Of a stretch of DNA of 30,947 nucleotides, positions 9,021-16,725 are shown piece by piece. Position 1 is the stretch's first letter; each line of letters begins with the position of its first letter. Origin of the DNA: Ga0077536 sp943370145 (GTDB lineage: Bacteria > Pseudomonadota > Gammaproteobacteria > Ga0077536); assembly GCA_943370145.1 (NCBI GenBank), contig CALRPY020000053.1, forward strand, positions 1-30,947. Reading direction: 5' to 3'. Made by a program: the position numbers and the translations under genes. The notes under the pieces were generated by a model. The model searched no databases, had not been told where the DNA came from, and saw only the letters and a list, made by a program, of their open reading frames with translations.

Positions 9021-9845
9021 ATGAAAGCACACTGGGAACTCGCCGATCTGCCTTGGGATCAGCTCACGCCGGCCGCGGTCGACCCGACGCTGCTCGCCAC
9101 CGTGAAGACCGCCGCGCTGGTCGAGGCGAACAGCAGCGACTACGTCGCCTACCTGCGCAATGTCTTCGCCAGCGACGAGGAATTCAAGCGCGAGGCGGAC
9201 CGCTGGGGTGACGAGGAAGCGCAGCACGGCAGCGCGCTCGGCCGCTGGGCGGAACTGGTGGACCCGGGTTTCGATTTCCACCGCGCCCTGGAACGCTTCC
9301 GCGCCGGCTACCGGATCCCGATCGATGCCGAAGCCTCGGTGCGCGGCTCGCGCACCGGCGAACTGGTCGCGCGCTGTGTCGTGGAATCCGGGACCTGCTC
9401 GTTCTACTCGGCGCTGCGCGATGCCGCGCCGGATCCGGTGCTGCGCGAGATCTGCCACCGTATCGCGCAGGACGAGGCGCGCCACTTCCGGCTCTTCAAG
9501 ACCTACCTCGAGCGCTACCAGCAACGCGAGCCCCTGTCGCACTGGGCGCGCGCGAAAATCGCGCTGGGCCGCATCTTCGAAACCGGCGACGACGAACTCG
9601 CCTATGCCTACTACAGCGCGAACGCACCGGTCGATGCACCGTACGATCGCGTCCGCCACGGCACCGCGTACTGGCGCCGCGCGATGACCTTCTATGCGCG
9701 CAGGCACCTGCAGGGCGCGGCGCACATGGTCACGGTCGCGATCGGCAGCGCGCGGCTGACGCGCTGGACCCGTCCCATCGGCAACCTGCTGTGGCATGCG
9801 ACGCGCTGGCGTCTGCGCCGTCTCGAGGCGGCCGGCGCGGAGTAG
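9021..9845 (+). CDS. Ferritin-like di-iron domain protein
   Basis: A 274-residue four-helix-bundle protein of the ferritin-like / acyl-ACP-desaturase-like superfamily. A full set of di-iron ligands is visible: Glu-35 on the first helix, Glu-66 and His-69 (EEAQH), Glu-122 (VVESG), and Glu-152 and His-155 (DEARH). The pattern E, ExxH, E, ExxH is that of oxygen-activating or rubrerythrin-like di-iron proteins. There is no signal peptide and no rubredoxin Cys pair, so it is a cytoplasmic protein lacking the rubrerythrin electron-transfer domain. Substrate is unknown; oxidative stress or hydroxylation/desaturation of a lipid are both possible. The ATG at 9021 is preferred over an in-frame TTG at 9003. 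It is divergent from the Rap1a-like gene, sharing an 86-base promoter gap. Confidence 0.85.
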   Translation: MKAHWELADLPWDQLTPAAVDPTLLATVKTAALVEANSSDYVAYLRNVFASDEEFKREADRWGDEEAQHGSALGRWAELVDPGFDFHRALERFRAGYRIPIDAEASVRGSRTGELVARCVVESGTCSFYSALRDAAPDPVLREICHRIAQDEARHFRLFKTYLERYQQREPLSHWARAKIALGRIFETGDDELAYAYYSANAPVDAPYDRVRHGTAYWRRAMTFYARRHLQGAAHMVTVAIGSARLTRWTRPIGNLLWHATRWRLRRLEAAGAE

Positions 9846-9934
9846 CGGCCTCGCTGCCGTACCTCCTGAACCGGGCGTGTGCCCGAGGTCGATTCCCTCT
9901 GCGTCGGGCCTGCATGGTCGAGGTCGATGAACGC

Positions 9935-9951
9935 GCGGGCACGGCGCCCGC
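9935..9951. terminator. GC-rich hairpin between convergent genes (weak terminator candidate)
   Basis: GCGGGC at 9935-9940 and GCCCGC at 9946-9951 form a 6-bp stem with a 5-base loop. It lies just after the desaturase stop on the minus strand and 90 bases after the ferritin-like gene on the plus strand. No T-run follows on either strand, so it is at best a weak terminator. The rest of 9846-9956 holds nothing recognisable. Confidence 0.3.
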
Positions 9952-9956
9952 CGGCA

Positions 9957-10907
9957 TCAGAGATCGGTCGCGGGATCGGGTGTCGCGTGCTGGTAGCGCT
10001 TCCAGATGAACGGAGCGAGCAGCTGCTGGAGGAAGCGACGCGGCATGCGTTCCTTGATGCCGATGACGTCTAGCCGCCGGTCATCCCGCCTGTAACAGGT
10101 GCCGAACAACTGGTCCCACAGCAGCAGGTTCTGCCCGTAGTTCCGGTTGCCCTCGTCGAGGTTCGTCGAGTGATGCCAGCGATGCATGTTGGGCGTGTTG
10201 AACACGTAGTTCAGCCAGCCGCAGCGCATCGCGACGTTGCAGTGGGTCAGGATGCCGATGTAGGCGGTGATCGCGCTGACCCAGATGATCGCGTCCATCG
10301 AGATGCCGGTCAGCAGCAGGAACGGAATGCTGGCCAGCACGCTGATGTTCGAATCGATGAAGTGGAAGCGGCCGGTGTTGATGATCCAGAGCCTGCGCAC
10401 GCTGTGATGGACGGCGTGGAAGCGCCACAGCAACGGCCATTCGTGCGACAGGCGATGAGCCCAGTAGAGGCCGAACTCGGTGGCGACCAGCCCAATCACG
10501 ACCTGCGTCCACAGCGGCAGCGCGCCTACCACGCCGTCACCACGCCGGGCGAAGAATTCGAGGCTCATCAGCTGGATGATTGTGAACTGCACGAGGCCCT
10601 TGTTCAGGAGGGTGTGCCCGAGATCCGCCTTGAGCTGGCCGTCGGCGTGCTGCCACTGCGCGCGGTAGGGCATGCGCCGTTCCAGCAGCAGCAGCCACAG
10701 CACGATCCACGCATAGGACAGGTTGAAGTAGATGGCCGGGTGTCCCAGCGCGAAGCCGAAGGCGAGGATCGCCGCGCTGCTGAGGAGCAGCGCGGGCCAG
10801 GCGATGGCCGCCAGCAAGGATGCGGGCGGCGCACCGGCGCTGCCGGTTTCCACGGTCGATGAGTGACCCACCGGCGCACTGTCCGGCAAAGCGATGGTTT
10901 CGTTCAC
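9957..10907 (-). CDS. Sterol desaturase / fatty acid hydroxylase superfamily membrane protein
   Basis: A 316-residue integral membrane di-iron oxygenase-type protein. Hydrophobic segments are seen at about residues 30-75, 100-145 and 185-215. The superfamily His clusters are intact: HRLSHE, then HAVHHS, then HRWHHS, followed by the conserved tail NYGQNLLLWDQLFGTCYR. Members hydroxylate or desaturate sterols, fatty acids, sphingolipids or carotenoids; the substrate here cannot be read from sequence. The start is GTG at 10907, with an AGG about 10 bases upstream; no ATG fits the first membrane segment better. A Cys-rich exported protein lies 54 bases upstream on the same strand and might share its transcript. 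Confidence 0.9.
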   Translation of the reverse strand: MNETIALPDSAPVGHSSTVETGSAGAPPASLLAAIAWPALLLSSAAILAFGFALGHPAIYFNLSYAWIVLWLLLLERRMPYRAQWQHADGQLKADLGHTLLNKGLVQFTIIQLMSLEFFARRGDGVVGALPLWTQVVIGLVATEFGLYWAHRLSHEWPLLWRFHAVHHSVRRLWIINTGRFHFIDSNISVLASIPFLLLTGISMDAIIWVSAITAYIGILTHCNVAMRCGWLNYVFNTPNMHRWHHSTNLDEGNRNYGQNLLLWDQLFGTCYRRDDRRLDVIGIKERMPRRFLQQLLAPFIWKRYQHATPDPATDL

Positions 10908-10961
10908 GACACTACCTGGAGAGAATCTGGACCGTCCTGTCGCGCGCGCCGGGGACCGGGC

Positions 10962-11663
10962 CTAACGCGCCTGGGCCACGGCCCCCTTCGTTGCGCCACA
11001 CTCGACGCGCAGCGCGGTGCTGACCGCGTACTCGTCGCTGGCCCGGTCGCGCGCCGGCCCGCACTGCACCCGCGTGTCGACCGTCAGGCCCTTTTCATCC
11101 TGCGCGATCTCGAACTGGTAGCGCGGGCTGCAGTTGGCCGAGCACAGGCGGTAGAGCTCCTTGCCCGCCTCACCCTGGCCCTGCGTGAACGCCATGACCC
11201 AGTCGTTGAGTTCGGTGACCGTTGCGAAGCGCTGCGGTGCGAATGCGAAGGGGCGCTTGCGCGTCTGCGCATCGAGCTTGAGGCAGACCGCCTTCTGCTC
11301 GCGTTTGTGCAGGAAGTGGACCGGGGCAACCTTGTAGACGACGCGCGGCCGTTCCGGGGTCTTGCAGTCGGCGCAGGCCAGACCGGCGGCCGGACTCTTC
11401 TGCTGCTCCAGCGCCTCGTTCAGCAGGCGACCCGCCACCGCGCGGATGGATTTGGGGTGCTCGGCGAGGTTGTACATGATGCCGGCGGAAGCCGGCTCGT
11501 TCGCGAGCGGCACATCGACGACGCCAGGCGCACAGGCTTTGCCCCTGGCCGGCGCCACGACGGGGGAAGTCGCCTCGGGGTTCTTCTCGGCAGTGTTGGC
11601 GGAAACCATGGCCGTCAGGCAGAACTGCAGCAGCAGGGCACCGGCAAGGAAGAAAGGATTGAT
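10962..11663 (-). CDS. Exported Cys-rich protein of unknown function, apparent ATC start
   Basis: I do not recognise the family. The first ATG (11609) gives 215 residues without a signal peptide and has no ribosome site. Reading 18 codons further upstream to an ATC at 11661-11663 gives a textbook signal peptide: short polar start, then FFLAGALLLQFCL, then TAMVSA before the cleavage site. AGGAGA (11670-11675) sits 6 bases before that ATC, and there is no ATG, GTG or TTG between it and the upstream in-frame stop. The mature protein has several Cys (ACADC, LCSANC, VQCG, VECG), suggesting disulfides in the periplasm. With the ATC start it is 233 residues. The alternative is a sequencing error, since ATG needs only one base changed. 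The family and function stay open. Confidence 0.7.
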   Translation of the reverse strand: MNPFFLAGALLLQFCLTAMVSANTAEKNPEATSPVVAPARGKACAPGVVDVPLANEPASAGIMYNLAEHPKSIRAVAGRLLNEALEQQKSPAAGLACADCKTPERPRVVYKVAPVHFLHKREQKAVCLKLDAQTRKRPFAFAPQRFATVTELNDWVMAFTQGQGEAGKELYRLCSANCSPRYQFEIAQDEKGLTVDTRVQCGPARDRASDEYAVSTALRVECGATKGAVAQAR

Positions 11664-11687
11664 GTGTCGTCTCCTGTGATTGGACCT

Positions 11688-11716
11688 AGTCTAAAGGTGA
11701 AAAGCGCAAGCGTCAC
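11688..11716 (-). promoter_or_regulatory. Probable sigma70 promoter of the Cys-rich exported protein
   Basis: Read on the minus strand, GTGACG (11711-11716) and TAGACT (11688-11693) are separated by 17 bases, each matching 4 of 6 consensus positions. Transcription would begin near 11681, giving a very short leader in which AGGAGA is almost immediately exposed. This supports translation from the ATC at 11663 rather than from the ATG at 11609. Confidence 0.5.
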
Positions 11717-11915
11717 GCCGGCACCGGGCGCGATCCTGCGCGTACGGGCCTGAATCCCGTCTGAACTGTGGGGGGTACGGCGATGGGCGCTGGCCGACGG
11801 GCCCCGCCGCCGGCTGGCGGCAGCGCCATCGATGCGGGGGCGGCGGCGTCCCTTGCGGGACAATCCCCTGCAGGCGCCGCGCGCGGGGCGGGAGCGACTG
11901 CCCCCACCGACGCGG

Positions 11916-12314
11916 TCAGCCCATGGTCTGGACCTTGTCGATGGCAATCGTGTAGACGACGCGGACTTCGCCGGGCGACCGCCACGGATAGGCGTCCTTG
12001 CCAAGATATTTCTGGGCCAGCGCGTCGATGTGTTCGTCCCCGCCGGCCTCGCTGATATCGATGACGTGACCGATGACCTGCAGGTAGCGGTACGGGTTGT
12101 CGGGGTCGAGGATCGACAGCGCGACCTTCGGCCGGGCACGCATGTTGCGGTCCTTCAGGCGGCCTTTGGCGGAGTTCACGAGAACATGCGTCCCGTCATA
12201 ACTGAACCAGACCGGCGTCACCTGGGGCGAACCGTCCTTCATCGACGTGGCGAGGTGGGCGAAGCTCGGCTTGCTCGTCAGCAAGTCGGTGAACGAAGAC
12301 GGGACCTGAGCCAT
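11916..12314 (-). CDS. PPOX-class (split-barrel) flavin/F420-type oxidoreductase
   Basis: A 132-residue protein of the pyridoxamine-5'-phosphate-oxidase-like split beta-barrel superfamily, closest in pattern to the 'PPOX class F420-dependent' group. Typical features are an early 'FAHLATSMKDGSPQVTPVWFSYDG' segment (residues 17-40), 'VLVNSAKGRLKDRNMRARPKVALSI' and a terminal 'YPWRSPGEVRVVYTIAIDKV'. Members bind FMN, F420 or heme and reduce small substrates; cofactor cannot be decided here, and F420 is unusual for gammaproteobacteria although this family name is common there. The ATG at 12314 has a strong GGGAGG 5 bases upstream. The frame is open much further upstream, but that stretch reads through the divergent gene and is not coding. 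Confidence 0.85.
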   Translation of the reverse strand: MAQVPSSFTDLLTSKPSFAHLATSMKDGSPQVTPVWFSYDGTHVLVNSAKGRLKDRNMRARPKVALSILDPDNPYRYLQVIGHVIDISEAGGDEHIDALAQKYLGKDAYPWRSPGEVRVVYTIAIDKVQTMG

Positions 12315-12503
12315 GAGAACCTCCCTGCCCGTGGCATTGCCTGACGGCCTGAAGGTATGCCTCGCTGCGGCGTCAAGCAAGCGTGTCGCCGGCGTCCTGG
12401 CGGAGGGGCCGCCCGGCCCGCTGCGCCAGCCCGTGGCCGCAACCCGTCCCTTGCGGACAGGAAGCCTGTAAAATCCCGCTTCCTTCCAATTGCCGCCAGA
12501 GAG

Positions 12504-13073
12504 ATGTCCCAGCACAAAACCGACGCAACCGCGCCCGAACGCGGCCTGCTTGCCAACCTGATCTTCAGCTCGCGCTGGATGCAGCTCCCGCTTTATTTCG
12601 GACTGATCGTCGCGCAGGGTGTTTACGTCATCCTGTTCGTCAAGGAGCTGTGGCACCTGATCCACGGCGCAACCAGCCTCGGCGAGCAGGACATCATGCT
12701 GATTGTCCTCGGCCTGATCGACGTGGTGATGATTTCGAACCTGCTCGTGATGGTGATCGTCGGCGGCTACGAGACCTTCGTGTCGCGGCTCAATCTGAAG
12801 GGCCACCCTGACCAGCCCGAGTGGTTGAGTCATGTCAACGCGTCGGTGCTGAAGGTGAAGCTCGCGATGGCGATCATCGGCATTTCGTCGATACACCTGC
12901 TGAAGACCTTCATCGAAGCGGGCTCGCTGGGTCTCGAGGGCTCACGCACCACGCCGACGGGCGTGATGTGGCAGACGATCATCCACATGGTGTTCATCCT
13001 CTCTGCGATAGGCATCGCCTGGACGGATTACCTGATGCAGCAGACGACGAAGGTGGGCAAGGCGGAGCATTGA
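12504..13073 (+). CDS. yqhA: UPF0114/YqhA family inner membrane protein
   Basis: A 189-residue multi-pass membrane protein matching the YqhA/TIGR00645 family of unknown function. Hydrophobic segments lie near residues 28-48 (LYFGLIVAQGVYVILFV), 62-85 (DIMLIVLGLIDVVMISNLLVMVIVGGYETF), 112-130 (VKLAMAIIGISSIHLL) and 152-172 (TIIHMVFILSAIGIAWTDYL). The motif GGYETFVSRL after the second segment is the family hallmark. It is slightly longer than E. coli YqhA (164). The ATG at 12504 follows a GAGAG; the upstream frame contains the promoter region shared with the divergent PPOX gene. A -10-like TAAAAT is at 12469-12474. Confidence 0.9.
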   Translation: MSQHKTDATAPERGLLANLIFSSRWMQLPLYFGLIVAQGVYVILFVKELWHLIHGATSLGEQDIMLIVLGLIDVVMISNLLVMVIVGGYETFVSRLNLKGHPDQPEWLSHVNASVLKVKLAMAIIGISSIHLLKTFIEAGSLGLEGSRTTPTGVMWQTIIHMVFILSAIGIAWTDYLMQQTTKVGKAEH

Positions 13074-13145
13074 GGCGGCAAGGGATTCAAGGGCCCTGAA
13101 TCCGGGCGCGAAGCAACTGTTTCGTGGACAGCCGCTTCGGCGAAT

Positions 13146-13444
13146 GTTTTTCACCACGGAGGACACGCAGAGCACAGAGAAGAATTCATTGGAGCTGTCC
13201 CGGCAGTGGCGTTTTGCCGCAGATGGCACCGTCCCGCTCATCGGCCGCAACTTTTCCGTGTCGTGGTCATGATTCTCTGTGCCAAGTGCCGCGCGAAACG
13301 CCGACGTGCACCGTGGAGCAACACGAAGAACTGAAAATTCAGGTCCCGAGCGAGGGCCTGGCCCAAGGCCCGGAAAGGCGCCACTGCCGGCACGAGGCCA
13401 TGCCATTCTTCTCTGTGCTCTCCGTGTCCTCCGTGGTGAAAAAC
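13146..13444. repeat. MITE-like element with ~70-bp imperfect terminal inverted repeats
   Basis: The left arm starting at 13146 (GTTTTTCACCACGGAGGACA) is almost exactly repeated in reverse complement ending at 13444. The outer 38 bases differ at one position. The similarity continues inward, with CCGGCAGTGGCG at about 13200-13211 facing CGCCACTGCCGG at 13379-13390. The arms therefore run about 13146-13215 and 13375-13444 around some 160 bases of non-coding interior. As single-stranded DNA or RNA this folds into one large hairpin. No transposase or clear target duplication at its ends is visible, so mobility is an inference. Confidence 0.7.
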
Positions 13445-13446
13445 TC

Positions 13447-13489
13447 AGGAGAAAAGGTGTCAGATTTGAAATCTGACACCTTTTCTCCT
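13447..13489. terminator. Perfect 43-base palindrome, probable bidirectional terminator
   Basis: Two 21-base arms with a single G between them (13468). The core is GGTGTCAGATTT-G-AAATCTGACACC, preceded by AGGAGAAAA and followed by TTTTCTCCT, so each strand presents a GC-containing stem followed by a short T-run. It lies between the 3' ends of yqhA (+) and imuB (-). A copy with a 19-base identical arm core is at 18539-18585, also between convergent genes. It is both a repeat and a plausible terminator for both genes. Confidence 0.65.
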
Positions 13490-13768
13490 CCGTGGTGAAA
13501 CCAAACGCTCCTGCGCGACGAGACGCCGCCATTTTTTACCACGGAGGGCACGGAGGGCACAGAGCAGGCAAGAGATGAGGCATGCGACGCCGGCGCGGCA
13601 GTGACCTGCAGTCGCCATAAGCCCACTCAATCCCTCTCGGTGTTCTCGGCGGCTAATCGGTCCTGGCTGCCATCGCCGCGGACACAGTTGCTCCGAGGTG
13701 AAAAATTCGTGGCGCAGCATAGGACCCCGGCACGGCGTAGCTGAAGTAATTCCGGACGGGGATCCCCG

Positions 13769-15379
13769 TTACTCGAACACCCCGTGCAGGAACCAGCCGC
13801 GGCGGCCGTTCAGTTCGCGGAAGATCCACCAGCGCGTGCCGTTCTCGTCGCGCGCGATGAAATAGTCCCGCGCGAGATCAGCGCCCTCCCACCAGCCACC
13901 CTGTACGCGTTCGCGTTCCGGCCCCAGCGTCAGCATGCCGCCAAGCGAGGGCCGACCGTTCTGCTCGGGCAGCGGCAGTGGGCTTCGGGTGAGCCACAGG
14001 GGCCGCGGGCGCCGGCGCTGCTGCGTATCGTCCTGTGCGGCCGCCTTTGTTCCCGGCGCGCTCGCCGACGGCCCGAACTGCGCCATCCGCATCGCCCGTT
14101 CGGGGCGGTGGTCGGGCACTGCCGCGAGTGCCTTCAGCGCCTCGGCTCCCAGGCGCGCCTGCAAGCGCTCGACGAACTGTGGCCAGTGTTCGTCGGCGCC
14201 ATCGGCCCGACGCCCGCAGAAGAACAGGTCCCCGGTTTCAACCGTGGTCCGGATCTCGAAGTCGTCGACTGTCAGTTCGATGCCCCGCACCGGCGAAGAC
14301 AGGCGCTGGCGCGAGAAATATTCACGCGTGAGCCGGGCCAGGTGGGCGACGTCGCTGCTCGGGGCGACGAGCGAAACCCGGTGCCGGACCGCATTGCCGT
14401 CGCGGTGGTGCAGGGCCCAGTCCAGCGTGCGGATGACCGCGGAACGGGCCCGGAGCAGGCCGCCGAGTTCGTGCAGCAGGCGCTCCATGCCGGTCGCCAG
14501 CGCCTGTGCATGATGGATCTCCCACAGCAGGTCCAGCCGGCCGGCAAAGCGCATCGGCGCCGTGTAGGCCGGCCTCGGATCGGCTTCACGGCCGAGCGCG
14601 CGATCGAGGTCCCGCAGCAGGCCCGGCGTAAAGCGGCGCGCGAGGCCGTCGCGCGGCAGGCGCAGGCAGTCACCGACCGTGTGCACCCCGATGCCGGAAA
14701 AGTCCTGCAGCTGACGGCCGGGCAGGCGCAGGGCCTCCAGCGGCAGGGCCGACAACGCCGCCGGCAAGGCCGCCAGGCTGTCGACGGTCGCCGCCTGCCT
14801 GCCGCGCGCGAGCCAGGTCGCGGCGAGCGGGGTGGGTGCGGTGGAAAACGCAAAGGCGCGCATGCCGAGTTCACGCAAGCCCCGCCGCAACAGCGACAAC
14901 AGGCCGTGCAGGCCGCCGAACAGGTGCAGGCTGCCGCGTACTTCGAGCAGCAGGCCATCGGGAGCCACCGCGTTGACGACCGGCGTGAACTGGCAGGCCC
15001 AGGCGCACAGCTGCGCCAGCGCACGCGCCTCCTCGTCCGCCATCCGCTGCAGCGGGGTCACGTCGCCGAGGGCATGGGCGGCGCCCAGCGGCATGCCCGG
15101 ACGAATGCCGAGACGGACGGCCTCGCTGTTGGCGAGCAGGATGCGCTGCCGCGTCCCGCCGCCTTCGACCAGCACGCAGGCCTTGCGCTCGGCATTGCCC
15201 CGCGTCGCGATGTCGAGCGGCAGCTGGGGCAGGTGGACGGCGAGCCAGAGTTCAGGCGCCGGCCGGGGCGCGGGCGTCGTGTCCTGCAGCGCGGCGAGCC
15301 GGGGCGTGCGGGGCCCCGGATGCACCAGGCGCTGGAGGGAGCCCGGACGTTCATTGCCCGGATGTTCATTAATCTTCAT
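13769..15379 (-). CDS. imuB: ImuB, Y-family polymerase-like SOS mutagenesis protein
   Basis: A 536-residue DNA polymerase Y-family homologue of the ImuB type. The N-terminal palm strand reads LWLAVHLPQLPLDI, without the paired aspartates of active Y polymerases. The later motif reads GLLLEVRGSLHLFGG, without the usual acidic pair, so it is predicted to be catalytically dead. A helix-hairpin-helix-like thumb segment (QDFSGIGVHTVGDCLRLPRDGL) follows, and the C-terminus carries ImuB-like RPLWLTRSPLPLP and ...WWIFRELNGRRGWFLHGVFE. In known systems ImuB bridges ImuA, the beta clamp and the polymerase DnaE2. ATG 15379 is taken as start (GGGA upstream); the frame stays open further upstream over imuA, so the exact start is uncertain. 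It is the last gene of lexA-imuA-imuB; dnaE2 does not follow. Confidence 0.9.
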   Translation of the reverse strand: MKINEHPGNERPGSLQRLVHPGPRTPRLAALQDTTPAPRPAPELWLAVHLPQLPLDIATRGNAERKACVLVEGGGTRQRILLANSEAVRLGIRPGMPLGAAHALGDVTPLQRMADEEARALAQLCAWACQFTPVVNAVAPDGLLLEVRGSLHLFGGLHGLLSLLRRGLRELGMRAFAFSTAPTPLAATWLARGRQAATVDSLAALPAALSALPLEALRLPGRQLQDFSGIGVHTVGDCLRLPRDGLARRFTPGLLRDLDRALGREADPRPAYTAPMRFAGRLDLLWEIHHAQALATGMERLLHELGGLLRARSAVIRTLDWALHHRDGNAVRHRVSLVAPSSDVAHLARLTREYFSRQRLSSPVRGIELTVDDFEIRTTVETGDLFFCGRRADGADEHWPQFVERLQARLGAEALKALAAVPDHRPERAMRMAQFGPSASAPGTKAAAQDDTQQRRRPRPLWLTRSPLPLPEQNGRPSLGGMLTLGPERERVQGGWWEGADLARDYFIARDENGTRWWIFRELNGRRGWFLHGVFE

Positions 15380-15435
15380 GTCGAAATCCCTGGGCTGTGT
15401 TGCAAGTGGTGTTCCGTGCGGTGGGCGTAGGCATG

Positions 15436-16101
15436 TCAGAGCGCGACGCGACACTCGCGCACGCGCGCGCCGCCACGGCACTTGAGGATGGTGATGTCGA
15501 GCGCGTCCGCGGCCGGCTGGGGCGTCAGCAGCAGGCGCAGCGCGGCGGGTGAGGGCTGCCTGGCGAACTCGCCCGCGCGGAACAGCACGCCCAGCGTGCC
15601 GCCCGCCTCGCAGGCCAGCTGCAGGCGGCGGAGCGTCAACGCTTCGAGGGCGCCGGGCCACAGCAGGCCGGCGCCACAACCGGGAAAGCGCAGGGCCTGC
15701 TCGAAGGCCCACAGCACCTGGCCGCCGCCCGTTGCCGCCGCGGCGCCACGCGACACACGACCGGCGGGCGCGGCGGCTTCCGTGTCGTCGACATCGACGA
15801 GCATCACGCGCGACAGGTCGATGCCCGCAGCCTGCAGCGCCGGGGCATAGGGTTGATAGGGCGGCGCCACCCAGATCAGCCAGCGCCCGGTCTGCGCGAG
15901 TTGGGCCAAGGCCGGTAACACGAGGCGCAACGCGCCACTGCCGGGATGCCCGGACAGGATCTCGACGAGCCCCGGGAAAGGCCAGCCGCCGGCAGGCAGC
16001 GCCGCGTCCAGCGCGGGAAAGCCGGTGGGCAGGCCCGCCTCGGCAGACGCCTCGCCGGCGCGCCAGAGCCTGGCTCGACGCATGATTTCGTCGAGGGTCA
16101 T
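15436..16101 (-). CDS. imuA: ImuA, translesion synthesis-associated RecA-like protein
   Basis: A 221-residue RecA/SulA-like protein of the ImuA family, part of the inducible mutasome. The opening LPTGFPALDAALPAGGWPFPGLVEILS and the RecA-like strand order are typical. The P-loop position reads GHPGSGALR (51-59), a degenerate Walker A without the GK[ST] lysine, which is common in ImuA. LLWPGALEALTLRRLQLA in the second half is a family motif. The start overlaps the lexA stop by 4 bases (ATGA at 16101-16098), so translation is probably coupled. Expected to be induced by DNA damage with lexA. Confidence 0.9.
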   Translation of the reverse strand: MTLDEIMRRARLWRAGEASAEAGLPTGFPALDAALPAGGWPFPGLVEILSGHPGSGALRLVLPALAQLAQTGRWLIWVAPPYQPYAPALQAAGIDLSRVMLVDVDDTEAAAPAGRVSRGAAAATGGGQVLWAFEQALRFPGCGAGLLWPGALEALTLRRLQLACEAGGTLGVLFRAGEFARQPSPAALRLLLTPQPAADALDITILKCRGGARVRECRVAL

Positions 16102-16715
16102 TGCAGGTGCACCCTCACCACGCCGACCGCAAGGCCTTCGATAGCGAGCGTCTGGCTGCGGAGATCGACCTCGATGGGCGCGAAATCCGGGTTCTCCGCC
16201 ATCAGGCTCACGCGCTGCCCGCGCCGCCGGAAGCGCTTGACCGTGACTTCGTCGTCGAGGCGGGCGACGACGATCTGGCCGTTCTCCGCAGTGGCGGTGG
16301 CGTGCACCGCCAGCAGATCACCGTGCAGGATGCCGGCATCGCGCATGCTCATGCCGTTCACGCGCAGCAGGTAGTCGGCGCGCGGCCGGAAGGCGGCCGG
16401 GTCGATCTGGAGCAGGTCCTCGATGTGCGCAGCGGCGAGCAGCGGCTGCCCCGCCGCGACCCGCCCGATCACCGGCAGGCCGGTGGCCTCCTCGGGCAGG
16501 TCGGCGAGGATGCGGATGCCGCGCGACGCGCCGGGCAGCAACTCGATGGCGCCCTTGCGGGCCAATGCGCGCAGGTGTTCCTCTGCGGCATTGGGCGAAC
16601 GAAAGCCCAGCGCACTGGCGATTTCACTGCGCGTGGGCGGCAACCCGCCGCGCTTCAGCGCATCGCGGATGAAGGCGAGGACTTCGAGCTGGCGCGCGGT
16701 GAGTTTGTCGGTCAT
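16098..16715 (-). CDS. lexA: LexA repressor
   Basis: A 205-residue SOS repressor. The winged-helix N-terminus (LTARQLEVLAFIRDAL, then PPTRSEIASALGFRSPNAAEEHLRAL) is followed by the S24 self-cleavage domain. The cleavage site Ala88-Gly89 lies in GRVAAGQPL, the catalytic Ser123 in VNGMSMRD and Lys160 in VTVKRF, spaced as in E. coli LexA (Ala84-Gly85, Ser119, Lys156). It acts in the cytoplasm, binding SOS boxes until RecA filaments trigger autocleavage. A CTG-N10-CAG box lies 11 bases upstream of the ATG at 16715, so the gene represses itself and the imuAB genes behind it. Because it heads a mutasome operon it may be the only LexA or a second, dedicated copy; the window cannot tell. Confidence 0.95.
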   Translation of the reverse strand: MTDKLTARQLEVLAFIRDALKRGGLPPTRSEIASALGFRSPNAAEEHLRALARKGAIELLPGASRGIRILADLPEEATGLPVIGRVAAGQPLLAAAHIEDLLQIDPAAFRPRADYLLRVNGMSMRDAGILHGDLLAVHATATAENGQIVVARLDDEVTVKRFRRRGQRVSLMAENPDFAPIEVDLRSQTLAIEGLAVGVVRVHLQ

Positions 16716-16725
16716 CACGAAGAAC

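Larger units (their letters stand above)
13074..13768. repeat. Intergenic repeat region between convergent yqhA and imuB
   Basis: No gene is supported in this 695-base stretch. It contains a long inverted-repeat element (13146-13444), a perfect palindrome (13447-13489), a further facing pair CCTCCGTGGTGAAA (13487-13500) and TTTACCACGGAGGG (about 13535-13549), and a stray copy of 'CTCTCGGTGTTCTCGGCGG' near 13635-13653 that matches region A (486-502). Short open frames here only reflect the repeats. Confidence 0.75.

Noticed and set aside
12315..12896. Long upstream extension of the PPOX-fold protein
   Set aside because: The added 194 residues run antisense through yqhA and its promoter; the strong GGGAGG before ATG 12314 decides the start.
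13146..13560. Repeats considered as a CRISPR array
   Set aside because: Repeats are in facing orientation, with irregular spacing and no equal-sized spacers, and no cas gene is present.
13340..13720. Short open frames encoding VSDFKSDTFS and FFTTEDTESTE peptides
   Set aside because: These peptides are translations of the palindrome and the CCACGGAGGACAC repeat; such spurious proteins arise wherever the repeat occurs.
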